Below, one piece after another: positions 50,161 to 59,500 of a stretch of DNA of 64,000 bases. Both the position numbers and the translations under genes were made by a program. The stretch lies in contig CAZGXI010000022.1 in the NCBI GenBank assembly GCA_964529715.1, forward strand, positions 1 to 64,000, in the 5' to 3' direction. The notes under the pieces were generated by a model. That model ran no database searches and had not been told where the DNA came from. It saw only the letters and a program-made list of their open reading frames with translations. This stretch comes from CAZGXI01 sp964529715 (GTDB lineage: Bacteria; Chloroflexota; Anaerolineae; Aggregatilineales; Ch27). Each line of letters begins with the position of its first letter. Position 1 is the stretch's first letter.

Positions 50161-50166
50161 TATACT
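50161..50166 (+). promoter_or_regulatory. possible -10 box upstream of the first FemAB-like gene
   Basis: TATACT lies 33 bases before the TTG start, without a clear -35. The gap 49848-50198 also contains the nuo promoter and GGTAA-N10-TTACC (near 50028-50047), a loose inverted repeat. Nothing else is recognised there. Confidence 0.3.
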
Positions 50167-50198
50167 CACTTTAAAAAGCATATCTTTTGGAGTCACGC

Positions 50199-51269
50199 TT
50201 GATCCAATTACATGCCTTCAAACCTGCGCCGGAGCGATGGGACGCCTTCGTCGCCGCACACTCGCAGGCGCACATCCTGCAAACACCCGCCTGGGGCCGC
50301 CTGAAAGCCGCCTTTGGCTGGCGCGCCGACCGGATCGCCCTGGCGGACGAAAGCGGCGCCATCTGCGCCGGGACGCAGATTCTCTACCGCCGCCTGCCCT
50401 TCCGCCTGGGGACGCTGGCCTACCTCCCCAAAGGGCCGCTCACGCCGCCGAACTGGTGGGACGGTGAGTCCACGTTGATGGCCGGGCTGTGGCAGATCAT
50501 TCACCGGGATGCGCGGCAACACGGCGCCCGCTGGCTCAAGGTGGAAGCGCCGTTCGAGGAATCGGAGGCCATCGGCGCGGCGCTGCGGGCGGCAGGATTT
50601 CGCCCCTCGGTGCAGAACGTCCAGCCGCCGCGCACGGTGCTGCTTGATATTTCCAGCGACGAGGAGTCGATCCTGGCAGCCATGAAGCAGAAGACGCGCT
50701 ACAACATCCGCCTGAGCGCCAAAAAAGAGGTCACAGTCCGCGAGGGCACACGGGCCGACCTTGCCAGCTTCAACACGATGATGGCGATCACGGGCGGGCG
50801 GGACGGCTTCGGCGTCCACGCGCCGGACTACTACATGCGCGCCTACGACCTGTTTGCGCCGTCGGGCCGCGCCGCGCTGTTGATCGCCTCTTACGCAGGG
50901 CATGACCTGGCCGGTGTGATGGTCTTCGCGCTGGGGAAAACCGCCTGGTACTTCTATGGCGCATCGACCGACGAGGAACGCCAGCGGATGCCCGCCTATG
51001 CGGTTCAGTGGGAAGCCATCCGGTGGGCCAAAGCGCATGGCTGTACGGTGTACGACTTGTGGGGCATCCCCGACGTGGACGAGGCAACGCTCGAAGCGGA
51101 GTTCGAGACGCGGCAGGGCGACCTGTGGGGCGTATACCGCTTCAAACGCGGCTTCGGCGGGCGCGTGACCCGGCAGATGCCTGCCTGGGATTGCGTCTAC
51201 AACCCACCTGTCTACGCACTTTACCGTTTATTCCTCAGACTGACCCGGAGAGATGATCATGCCGGTTGA
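50199..51269 (+). CDS. FemAB-family (peptidoglycan interpeptide or related) aminoacyltransferase, copy 1
   Basis: 356 residues, two tandem GNAT-like folds. FemAB/FemX enzymes add aminoacyl residues from aminoacyl-tRNA to peptidoglycan precursors; some relatives act in exopolysaccharide systems. Seen: SQAHILQTPAWGRLKAAFGW, LAYLPKGPL, MKQKTRYNIRLSAKKEVTVR (the basic helix before fold 2), AWYFYGASTDEERQRMPAYA, VYDLWGIPD and LWGVYRFKRGFGGRV. I choose TTG 50199 because GGAG lies 6 bases upstream. It overlaps the following GNAT gene by 11 bases. A paralogue lies at 52984. Confidence 0.87.
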   Translation: MIQLHAFKPAPERWDAFVAAHSQAHILQTPAWGRLKAAFGWRADRIALADESGAICAGTQILYRRLPFRLGTLAYLPKGPLTPPNWWDGESTLMAGLWQIIHRDARQHGARWLKVEAPFEESEAIGAALRAAGFRPSVQNVQPPRTVLLDISSDEESILAAMKQKTRYNIRLSAKKEVTVREGTRADLASFNTMMAITGGRDGFGVHAPDYYMRAYDLFAPSGRAALLIASYAGHDLAGVMVFALGKTAWYFYGASTDEERQRMPAYAVQWEAIRWAKAHGCTVYDLWGIPDVDEATLEAEFETRQGDLWGVYRFKRGFGGRVTRQMPAWDCVYNPPVYALYRLFLRLTRRDDHAG

Positions 51270-51765
51270 ATCGTTCACCCTGGAACACCGCCTGTGGCCT
51301 GCCTGTGTCGAACACCTGGAACGAGTCGGCATGGCTCATTGGGTGCTGGACGACAACCGTCAGCCGAAGCCGGGCATTTACTTCCTCGGCGTGGTCGAAG
51401 GCGATGCCGTCGTCGGGCACATCACGCTCCTGCTACAAGACATCGTCTGCCCGGAGACGGAATGGAGCAGCGAGATGGATCGGACCGTCCGCCTGCCAGA
51501 CGGCGAACCGCTGCGGGAGACGTTCGTGCAGACCTTCGCCGTTGATCAAGAGCACCGCCGCCGGGGGTACGGCCTGGCACTGCAAAAAGCGGCTCTGGCC
51601 CTCACCCGCGAACTCGGCTGCTACCAGATGCGCTCGTGGTCCTCGCTAGATAAGCCTGCCAACTACGCCCTCAAGCTCAGTCTGGGCTTTGCCGTGCACC
51701 CGGCCACTTACGAGGCCCCAGGCGGGCAGCAGATCAGTGGTGTATACTTCGTCAAAACCGTGTAG
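51259..51765 (+). CDS. GNAT-family acetyltransferase
   Basis: 168 residues. Core motifs: GIYFLGVVEGDAVVGHITLL, then FVQTFAVDQEHRRRGYGLAL (acetyl-CoA loop RRRGYG) and CYQMRSWSSLDKPANYALKL for beta5-alpha4. Two ATGs are close together; ATG 51259 is chosen because GGAGAG lies 8 bases before it, whereas ATG 51253 directly abuts that site. It overlaps the end of the FemAB-like gene, so the two are translationally coupled and may act on the same envelope substrate. Confidence 0.83.
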   Translation: MPVESFTLEHRLWPACVEHLERVGMAHWVLDDNRQPKPGIYFLGVVEGDAVVGHITLLLQDIVCPETEWSSEMDRTVRLPDGEPLRETFVQTFAVDQEHRRRGYGLALQKAALALTRELGCYQMRSWSSLDKPANYALKLSLGFAVHPATYEAPGGQQISGVYFVKTV

Positions 51766-51775
51766 GTACAGCAGT

Positions 51776-51890
51776 GTTGAGTTCAAAGTTCAGAGTTTTG
51801 AGTTCTGAATCTACCGGGAGCTATCTTCAGGTCGTTTCTGGAGCGCCTGCTTTCCTAACTCAAAACTTAGAACTCAAAACTTAGAACTCC
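51776..51890. repeat. about 115-base inverted-repeat element, 'GAGTTC/AAGTTT' family, copy 3
   Basis: Left arm 51776-51810 and right arm 51856-51890 carry the same alternating GAGTTC / AAGTTTT units in opposite orientation around a 45-base unrelated centre. The right arm contains two near-perfect tandem units (ACTCAAAACTTAGA). Same family as 33011-33110. Confidence 0.65.
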
Positions 51891-51907
51891 CTGGAGTTCG
51901 GGCTGCC

Positions 51908-52945
51908 GTGCATCGCAAACTCATCGTCATACTCGCCATTGTGTTGGCTGCCGGGATCGTTGAAATGATTCTCCTGCTGGCCCAGGCCCGGCGCTTCCTA
52001 CCTGTTGAATTGATCGAGACGCCCATCCCGCTCGCTGCGGCTGACACACCGACGCTCTCACCGCCGCCCACATCCACGCCCAAGCGAATCGCCTCATCGA
52101 CGGCGACCTTCACGCCTGCCCCAACCATGACCGCAGCCGCCTCAAACACAGGGACGCCGACGCACCTTCCGCCGCTGCCCACGCCCGCCGAACTCAACGG
52201 CGTGCCGTTGGACTCGGTCATCGTGCTCCCGCCAGAGGTTCAAGAACACATCCGGCAGATTTTCGCCGCCGGGCAGGCACGGGGGCGCAACGCACGTGCT
52301 TTCTCCAAGCTAGGAGACAGCACCATCGAGGACCCGTACTTCATGGGCCGTTTCGACGGTGGACCGTACAACCTCGGACCCTACGGCTACCTTCAACCGA
52401 CCATCGACTACTACGCCGGGTCGTTCGGGCGGGACAGCATCGCGGTGCAGATCGGGCTACACACCTGGTCGGTGTTCGACCCGATGTTTGCTGACCCGGA
52501 CCTGTGCCGGGCCAACGAGCATATGCTGGCCTGCGAGTTCCGGCTGCATAATCCGAGCGTGCTGTTCATCCGTCTGGGATCAAACGACGTGGGCCTCCCG
52601 GACCTGACGGAAACCAGTCTGCGCCGTATCATCGACTACTGCCTTGAGCAGGGTGTGATCCCGATCTTAGGCACAAAGGCAGATCGCTTCGAGGGGCGCG
52701 ATAACTTCAACAACAACCTGCTCCGGCAGCTTGCGGCAGAATACCGCGTGCCGCTGTGGGACTTCGACCTGATCGCGCAGACGTTGCCGGGGCGTGGGCT
52801 AGCCGGGGACGGCGTGCACCTGACTGGCCTTTCTACTACCGATTACACGCAGCCCCAGGCGCTCCAGCGCGGCTACGGCGTGCACAACCTGACCGCGCTG
52901 ATGATGCTGGACCGCGTGTGGCGGGCGGTCGTCGTCGCGCCGTAG
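51908..52945 (+). CDS. exported SGNH/GDSL-family hydrolase-like protein
   Basis: 345 residues. An N-terminal membrane anchor or signal (residues 5-27) leads to a Thr/Pro/Ser-rich linker (28-95), then an SGNH domain (about 110-340). Blocks are visible: AFSKLGDSTIEDPYF (block I, nucleophile Ser in GDS), FIRLGSNDVGLPD (block III GxND) and GRGLAGDGVHLTGLS (block V DxxH). It is therefore probably an active esterase or deacylase outside the membrane, perhaps on envelope glycans. GTG start; GGAG in the adjoining repeat element lies 11 bases upstream. Confidence 0.82.
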   Translation: MHRKLIVILAIVLAAGIVEMILLLAQARRFLPVELIETPIPLAAADTPTLSPPPTSTPKRIASSTATFTPAPTMTAAASNTGTPTHLPPLPTPAELNGVPLDSVIVLPPEVQEHIRQIFAAGQARGRNARAFSKLGDSTIEDPYFMGRFDGGPYNLGPYGYLQPTIDYYAGSFGRDSIAVQIGLHTWSVFDPMFADPDLCRANEHMLACEFRLHNPSVLFIRLGSNDVGLPDLTETSLRRIIDYCLEQGVIPILGTKADRFEGRDNFNNNLLRQLAAEYRVPLWDFDLIAQTLPGRGLAGDGVHLTGLSTTDYTQPQALQRGYGVHNLTALMMLDRVWRAVVVAP

Positions 52946-52983
52946 CATCGCCTCGAAATTGCCACTACAACACTGAAAGCTGA

Positions 52984-54099
52984 ATGCCGATGGCTGAATG
53001 CTTCTTCATCTCCGATCCCGCTGTGTGGAACGCTCTCCTACGCCCCCTGCCCTGCGCACACATCCTTCAGACCTGGGAATGGGGTGAATTCAAGCGGCGC
53101 ACCACCGGCTGGACTCCCGAACGACTGGTCTTCCGGCAAGGCGATCAGGTCGTCGCCGCCGCGCAGATTCTCACCCGGCGCGTTGGGCCGCTGCGCGTGA
53201 TGTACGTCCCCAAAGGCCCGGCGCTCGACTACGCCGACTCTGGTCTGCTGGCCACCGTGCTGGATCGCCTGCAAACGCTCGCCCGGCAGCGCGGCGCGAT
53301 CTGGCTCAAGATCGATCCCGACGTGGTTGCCGGGACGGGAATCCCGAACAGTTCCCCTCTCCCTGAGGGAGAGGGGGAAGGGGGTGAGGGCCAGGACCGG
53401 GACGATCCCACCGGCCAGGCCGTGCTTCGGACACTCCGGGCGCGCGGCTGGCGCTTTTCCGCCGACCAGGTACAGTTCCGCAACACAATCACGGTCGATC
53501 TGACCCGTTCTGCTGACGACCTGCTGCTGGCGATGAGCCAGAGCACCCGACGCAAGGTCCGCACCGCCGAAAAGAAGGGCGTCACCGTTCGCCCGGCAGG
53601 CATGGACGACATCCCGACTCTCTACGAGCTGTACCGCGTCACCGGCGAACGCGATGGCTTTCTGATCCGCCCGCTGGAATACTACCGCGACGCCTGGGGA
53701 ACCTTTATGCAAGCCGGGCTGGCCCAGGCGTTCCTGGCAGAAGCGGAAGGCAGGCCCATCGCCCACGTGATTTTGCTGCACTTCGGGCGCAAGTGCTGGT
53801 ATTTCTACGGCGCATCGAGCAACGAGGCGCGTGAGCGGATGCCTAACTACGCGCTGCAATGGGCAGCCATGCAGTGGGCGCAGGCGCAGGGCTATCCCGT
53901 GTACGATTTTTGGGGCGCGCCGGACGTGTTCGAGGAGTCGGATCGGCTGTGGGGCGTCTACCAGTTCAAGCGCGGCTTCGGCGGCGTGATCACACGGCAC
54001 ATCGGCGCGTGGGACTACGCCCCTTACCCAGCTCTCTACCGGGCTTACACCATCCTCATGCCGCGCGTCTTGGGGTTGATGCGAAGACGGACAGATTAA
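52984..54099 (+). CDS. FemAB-family aminoacyltransferase, copy 2, with an in-frame repeat insertion
   Basis: 371 residues, paralogue of the 50199 gene: CAHILQTWEWGEFKRRTTGW, VMYVPKGPALDYAD, MSQSTRRKVRTAEKKGVTVR, CWYFYGASSNEARERMPNYA, VYDFWGAPD, LWGVYQFKRGFGGVI. After WLKIDPDV it has about 26 extra residues relative to the paralogue, including SSPLPEGEGEGGEGQ (about residues 123-137), encoded by a palindromic dispersed repeat at 53353-53392. The reading frame stays open and downstream motifs are intact, so the protein is probably made. ATG 52984 or 52990 has no strong ribosome-binding site. Confidence 0.85.
   Translation: MPMAECFFISDPAVWNALLRPLPCAHILQTWEWGEFKRRTTGWTPERLVFRQGDQVVAAAQILTRRVGPLRVMYVPKGPALDYADSGLLATVLDRLQTLARQRGAIWLKIDPDVVAGTGIPNSSPLPEGEGEGGEGQDRDDPTGQAVLRTLRARGWRFSADQVQFRNTITVDLTRSADDLLLAMSQSTRRKVRTAEKKGVTVRPAGMDDIPTLYELYRVTGERDGFLIRPLEYYRDAWGTFMQAGLAQAFLAEAEGRPIAHVILLHFGRKCWYFYGASSNEARERMPNYALQWAAMQWAQAQGYPVYDFWGAPDVFEESDRLWGVYQFKRGFGGVITRHIGAWDYAPYPALYRAYTILMPRVLGLMRRRTD
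53353..53392. repeat. palindromic dispersed repeat inside a FemAB coding sequence
   Basis: CCCCTCTCCC and GGGAGAGGGG pair around TGA, followed by GAAGGGGGTGAGGGCC. This 'CCCTCTCCC...GGGTGAGGG' unit is a well-known type of intergenic repeat in many bacterial genomes. Here it is translated in frame as PLPEGEGEGGEG. Confidence 0.75.
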
Positions 54100-54119
54100 C
54101 TGCCCGTTCACCAGAGTTG

Positions 54120-55628
54120 TTAACCTTTGGGCTTCCGTGCGCGCGCCAGCAACGCCGTCGTTGCGGCGAGCAATCCGGCGGCCAGGGCGATGATTCCCCG
54201 GCCAGCGGTTACGGGCATATCCGGCGGGTAGCCGGTCGCAGGCAGCGCACGCGGCTGCGTGCTTACAAAGGATACATCTGTTGTGACGGCCAACAGAGAC
54301 GATGTGGATGTTGCCGTTGGTGCTGAACCGACCGTCGAGGATGACACAGGTGTGGGCAGAGGCATGTTCGTGGGCGGTGAATTGACAGGCGGTGAACCGC
54401 CCGGATTGACCAGCGGTGGTGGAGCGCCCGGCAAAACCCGCAGATAAGCGATCCGGCCATAGGTGCCAGTATTCGATGCCCAGGGATTGCCACGCTCGTA
54501 AGTGCCCAGACCTGCCACGCTCGCCAGCCGCAAATCGGGATCAGGATCAAAGAAGTAGCCGGGCTGACCAAGCTGGGCAACCTCGGCGGCCAGGATGTCC
54601 GTCATCACACATTCAATCGCCAGCGGATCGGTGGCGAAGAACAGGCTGTTGGGCGCAGCGTTGCCGAACGAACTCCACCGCGTCGGCGGGCCGATGGGTT
54701 CGATGTTTGCGCCGAACAGCCCGTCGCCCACCACCAGGATTGTCTTATCCCGAATCTGCGGGTGATTGTTGATGTCGATCAGCGGGCTGTACGCTGGGGT
54801 GTAATTCGGTCCTGCACGTGGATAGTCGCCCAGCGGCAGGTAGGGATGTGTGGCGTCGCACTGCTCGAACGAGCCGTAGTGGTTTTTGAAGCCGAGCGTC
54901 ACCCCTGTAAACGGGTGTACCTTGAGGATCGGCATGTTGATCAGGTAGGTGGCGTCGGTGAGCACGGTCGCCAATGGACGCGGATTGCCCTGCAATGGGC
55001 CATTGGCGACATTGAACGTAATGCGCTCGGCAGGATCAAACGAGGTCGCATCGTTCACGTAGCCGACGAACTGCACGCCCGGATACAGGCAGCGACTGGC
55101 AAAACTGCTGGTGGGAATGCCCCCCTGGTGCCAACCGTCCGTCACGTCGTAGACGAAAATGTCCGAGGCGGCGAAGCCACGCTCCAGCAGGCCTGCGATC
55201 AGGGCGTTGACCGGCTCGATCAGCGCGCCGATGCTCTGCTGGCCCGCACCGTTGATATAGTTGTTGAAGTTAACTTTGATGGCAACCGTCTGGCCTGCCA
55301 CGAAGTTTGGAATAAGGGCGTTCCAGGCGTCCCGGCGGCTGACCGTGTCGGTCAGGAGCATGAGGCCCTGATCTACCATCCGGCTGACCACAGCCTGATC
55401 GACATACTGGTAAAACGCGCCCGTGCCGAAGTCCCAACTGGTCGCCGCCGGATCATACATATGGATCACGCGCGACCCGCCCGCCTGAAGGGCAAAAGCA
55501 TTCGCTGGCAGAGCCGCCGGCTGCGATCCGATACCCCTGACAATAAACCGTTCCAGAACGCCCAGCCATCCTCCCACCCCGATCAGGCCGAGCAGTTTGA
55601 GCATTTCGCGCCGCGTCATCCAATACAT
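54120..55628 (-). CDS. DUF362-domain exported protein with LPATG-type C-terminal sorting signal
   Basis: 502 residues. The N-terminus MTRREMLKLLGLIGVGGWLG resembles a twin-arginine signal. Residues 60-400 match DUF362: VAGQTVAIKVNFNNYINGA, ATYLINMPILKVHPFTGVTL, GFKNHYGSFEQCDATHPYLP, LVVGDGLFGAN, FATDPLAIECVMTDILAA. A Pro/Ser/Thr-rich linker (about 405-455) leads to LPATG at 462-466, a hydrophobic helix and RARKPKG, the layout of a sortase substrate. DUF362 proteins often accompany iron-sulphur proteins, but no CxxC ferredoxin cluster is seen here. AGGG precedes the ATG. Confidence 0.85.
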   Translation of the reverse strand: MYWMTRREMLKLLGLIGVGGWLGVLERFIVRGIGSQPAALPANAFALQAGGSRVIHMYDPAATSWDFGTGAFYQYVDQAVVSRMVDQGLMLLTDTVSRRDAWNALIPNFVAGQTVAIKVNFNNYINGAGQQSIGALIEPVNALIAGLLERGFAASDIFVYDVTDGWHQGGIPTSSFASRCLYPGVQFVGYVNDATSFDPAERITFNVANGPLQGNPRPLATVLTDATYLINMPILKVHPFTGVTLGFKNHYGSFEQCDATHPYLPLGDYPRAGPNYTPAYSPLIDINNHPQIRDKTILVVGDGLFGANIEPIGPPTRWSSFGNAAPNSLFFATDPLAIECVMTDILAAEVAQLGQPGYFFDPDPDLRLASVAGLGTYERGNPWASNTGTYGRIAYLRVLPGAPPPLVNPGGSPPVNSPPTNMPLPTPVSSSTVGSAPTATSTSSLLAVTTDVSFVSTQPRALPATGYPPDMPVTAGRGIIALAAGLLAATTALLARARKPKG

Positions 55629-55782
55629 TACAATTCCCTAAAAATCTCTTTTGCCAGAATATCATATTCCAACAACCGCCCTCAGCAGTCTAGCACAGAA
55701 CATACCGCTGCGATTGTTTGGCTACCGTCAGGATTTGTACATTGACTGGTGACTTTATCTGAATCCTGGATTTGTCTTGTCT

Positions 55783-56439
55783 TCAGCCTTCCACCTCGGC
55801 AAAGGCCCGCACCGGGAACGACGCCCCCTTCACGATGCGCAGCGGCACGGCGTAAAAGCGAAAGCCCGTCTGGGGTAGCGCCGACAGGTTACACAGATGC
55901 TCCACCACCAGAATTCCGGCATCCAGCAGGCGCGTGTGCGCCGGACGCGCCGGGTCGGTCGTGTCGTCCACGTTCCAAAAGTCCACCCCCACCAGTGCCG
56001 CCCTCGCCTGGATCAGCAGGTCCAGCGAGGCCGCCGAAAGGTAGGGGCCGAGTTCCCAATAGGCGTCCGTCCCCCAGCGCGCGTCCCAACCGGTCCGCAC
56101 CAACACTGCCCGCCCGCGCAGGTCCGCCTCAGCGCAGTCCAGCGTGATCGCGCGGTCGGCAGCGGGAACACCATCCAGCACAATGCCCGGCAACCCGGCC
56201 ACCTTTTCCAGCGGAAGCTGGCTGAGGTCTTCGCGGTCGGCGAAGCGATGGAACGGGCTGTCGATATACGTCCCGACGTTGCCGACCATCTCCACCTGGC
56301 CGAGATAAAACTCCGCCTTATAGTCGTAGCGCGGGCGCGTGGCCGCGTGATCCATCCACGCGCCGATCTTCGGGTTCGGCATTCCGGGATAAGCCCTCAT
56401 GCCGTCTTCGAGCACATGATTGAGTTCGACGAATTTCAC
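55783..56439 (-). CDS. cyclase-family (kynurenine formamidase-like) metal hydrolase, variant motif
   Basis: 218 residues, PF04199-type fold. The signature HxGTHxDxPxH is present as GNVGTYIDSPFHRF: the first His is Asn and the second is Tyr, while the Asp and last His remain. Other family segments: VELNHVLEDGMRAYPGMPNP, ALVGVDFWNVDDT, GILVVEHLCNLSALPQ, FYAVPLRIVKGASFPVRAFA. The metal site is altered, so activity may differ from kynurenine formamidase; no kyn genes are nearby. GTG 56439 follows AAGGA; the longer frame upstream crosses a repeat and is rejected. Confidence 0.85.
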   Translation of the reverse strand: MKFVELNHVLEDGMRAYPGMPNPKIGAWMDHAATRPRYDYKAEFYLGQVEMVGNVGTYIDSPFHRFADREDLSQLPLEKVAGLPGIVLDGVPAADRAITLDCAEADLRGRAVLVRTGWDARWGTDAYWELGPYLSAASLDLLIQARAALVGVDFWNVDDTTDPARPAHTRLLDAGILVVEHLCNLSALPQTGFRFYAVPLRIVKGASFPVRAFAEVEG

Positions 56440-56476
56440 GGTTTCGTTCCTTAAGACCCAATGGTCGAATACACTT

Positions 56477-56504
56477 GTAGGGGCGCAACATGTTGCGCCC
56501 CTAC
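56477..56504. repeat. 28-base perfect palindrome, dispersed 'GTAGGGGCGC' repeat
   Basis: GTAGGGGCGCAACA joined to TGTTGCGCCCCTAC is a perfect palindrome. This GTAGGGGCG...CGCCCCTAC type is common between genes in several phyla. It lies upstream of the cyclase gene and downstream of the alpha-2-macroglobulin gene; the rest of 56440-56579 shows nothing else. Confidence 0.7.
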
Positions 56505-56579
56505 TGCGCCTCTGTGATATTAACCGGTACGGCAGCGAATCAATTCCACCGCCGCGAGACCCATCTACAAAACCTGGCC

Positions 56580-59500
56580 TTACTCCTCCGGCGTGATGGT
56601 AAACAGCATCCCGTCGCTGCGCCCGTAGACCTCTGGGAAGTAGAACTCCTGCCCAGTGGTCGGGATCACATTGTACGCGCCCGGCAGCCCGGTGCGAATG
56701 ATGTAACTGTACTCGTAGGTGCCGCGCGGCAGATAGGTGGCATAGATGACCACCTTCTCGTCGCGGAACTCGGTGTTGCTGAAGTACCACCAGCCCCATC
56801 CCCGGCTGAGCGGATTCGAGAGATTCAGTTCTTCCGGCTGCGTGCCAACCACGCTCGTGGTGCGCAGGTTCGGATCGACGGCGTCCGTCCCGGCGGGAAT
56901 GGGGTCCTCGATAACCACGTAGTGCAGGTTATTCGGCGCGATGATGGTCAGCGTCACACGGACCTCCGTCCCAACCGGCGCGGTGTCAATCGGCCTGCGG
57001 TCGGGGTCATCGGCCAGACTGTAGCGCCGGTCGATGATGATGCCCCGACTGACGGCCTCGACCTCCGGGACGGGCAGGAAGGCGCGCAGGTGCGCGGTGT
57101 AGTACATCACGCCGGGGCCTTCGCCGTGCGTCAGGGCCAACAGGTTGGCCTGATCGGCCAGCAGATCGGCCACTTCCACCCGCAACGTGTAGGACTCGCG
57201 CACGTTGTCTGGCGTGGCCTGCTGATCCAGCAGCGTGCTGCCATTGAGTTCGGCGATCATGCGGTAGTCAGGCTGAAGCTCACCTGTTGTCACCATCCAG
57301 TCGGTGAGCGCCATCACGGCCCAGGCCGTCTCCTGGGTGGTCTCCCAGGCGTCGGCGCTGCGGGCAACCATCAGCCAGCGCACCGCCTGGGCCAGCAGAT
57401 CGTTTTCGGGATCGAGTTCGATCAGCGCGCCGAGGACGATGGCCGTCGTGCGCGTGTCGGTGTTCCAGTTCCAATAGTCGCGCCAGCCCTCTTCCCAGTG
57501 GGCGCCCGTTGCGCTGAGGACAGCATTGCTCACCAGGTTGTTGACCAGCGTCTCGATCTGGGCCTCCTGGCGCACGGACAGCCGGTTGAAGGCGACCGCC
57601 AGATACGCCTGGGCGTACAGACTCAGGCGCGTATAGTAGTCGAACAACAGAGTCGTCTGTGAAATGTTCGGGCGGCCTGCCCGCGCCAACGCATATAGCA
57701 GGAAGGCTTGCCGGTTCAACTGCCAGGTTTCGGTGCTGACGTTGGGCACGACCAGGCGGTTGAGCAGGAAGTTCGTGGCGCGGTTGATCACGCCATCGGA
57801 CACCGTGAAGCCGCTGTTCCGCGCCTCGACCAGCCCGATCAGGGCATAGGCAGTGGTCAACTCATTGCTCGGATCGGTGACGAACCAGCCCCAGCCGCCG
57901 TCGGCCTTCTGCTCGGCATAAAGCCGCTGGAGCGCGTAAGACACCGCTTGCTCCAGATTGGCGCGCAGCTGCGCGTTCGCCACGTCGAGCGATTCCAACG
58001 CCCGGTAGGTCATGATGTTCGGCAAGAAGCGGCTGACCGTCTGCTCAATGCACTGATGCGGATAGTTCCGCAGCCAGTCCAGGCCGTCGATGGCCGTCGC
58101 TGCCAGCGAGGGATCAACACGCACAGTCAGCTCACCCTGCGTGACCTGGAACCGCTCCGGCAGCGCGATAGCCTCGGTGCGCGTGCCCGGCGAGTCGATC
58201 ATGCCGCCCGTGCCGACCGTCTCCGGCACTTCGTAGCGATAGACCGGCAGCAGGCGGTCATCCCCCTGCCCCAGCACCGGCTTGCTGGCGTCGGTATACG
58301 CGCCGTCGTTGCCGCTGGCGAAAAAGGTCAGGTCCACGTTCTGCACATCCTCGACCGTAACCATCCACTCGAAGCGGTGGCGCTGGCCAGAAGGGATGTC
58401 TACCGTGATCTCCTGCGGGCTGTTGAAGGTTACACCGGAAGCCTGTAGCGACACCTGAACGGACATCGTCTCGCCGGTGTTGTTGTTGACGATAGCCGCC
58501 AGCGTTACCGCATCGCCCACCACGAAGAAACGCGGCGTGACCGGGCGCAGCAGCAGCGGCTTGGTGCTGATCAGGTCGGTGGTGGTCTGGCCCACCAGCG
58601 TCGTGCCGGTCGAAGCGTCGGACACGGCGCGGGCGTCCAGCCGCCACGTGGTTAGGTTGTCCGGCAAGACCACATCGATGGTCGCCTGCCCATTCTCATT
58701 CGTGACAATGGTGGGATTCCAGTAGGGCGTATCGACGAACTCCTGGCGGATGTCGAAGATGCCGCCTTCGCCGCCGCCGCCGCCGCCGCCCTTGATGGTA
58801 TCCAGCGTCGTCTGAGTCAACCGGTCGGCGCTGATCACCAGCGGCATGGCCGTGCGCACCCCCAACCCCTGCTGCCCATAGAAATAGCTCATCAGCGGGC
58901 CGCTGTTGGGATCGGCGATGCTCAGCACTGCTAGGTCGGTGACGCTGACGCCGACTTCAGCCTGCACCGGTTCCCCGGTGTAGTCCGTCGTCTGGATGGT
59001 GTATGTCACCGTGTCGCCCGGCCCGGCCTGTGCGCGGTCCGGCGTGACGGTGACGGTGATCTCGCGCTGCTCCGGGTCCACCGCGATCTGGGCCATGCCC
59101 ATGCGGAAGGCAGCCACCGGGTTGTTCTCGTCCACACCTTTGACGATCAAGACGGTGACAAACACGTTCGGCGCATAGGCGTCCTCAATCGGGAAGGTGT
59201 AGGTCTGGCTGTTGCTCTCCAACGTGATCACGTCGTGGAACAACACATCCCCGCGCTCAATCGTGATCAGCGCCGTCGCCGCGCCCTGGAAGGGGGACGC
59301 GATCAGGATTTCCGCCGTGTCGCCCACCCGATAGCTGTCGCGGTCGGTGATCAGATCGATGCGGTTGCTGTTCTGCTGTCGCCAGGAGACGTACTCCCTG
59401 CCAGACACCCACAGGAAAGCCGACGAAACGACCTCATTCCCCCGGTTGTCGCGCGTGGTGGCATAAATCTTATAGGACCCGGCGGCGGGCGGCGTGAAGG

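Noticed and set aside
53353..53392. frameshift or pseudogene in the second FemAB gene
   Set aside because: The inserted repeat keeps the frame open and all C-terminal motifs are intact.
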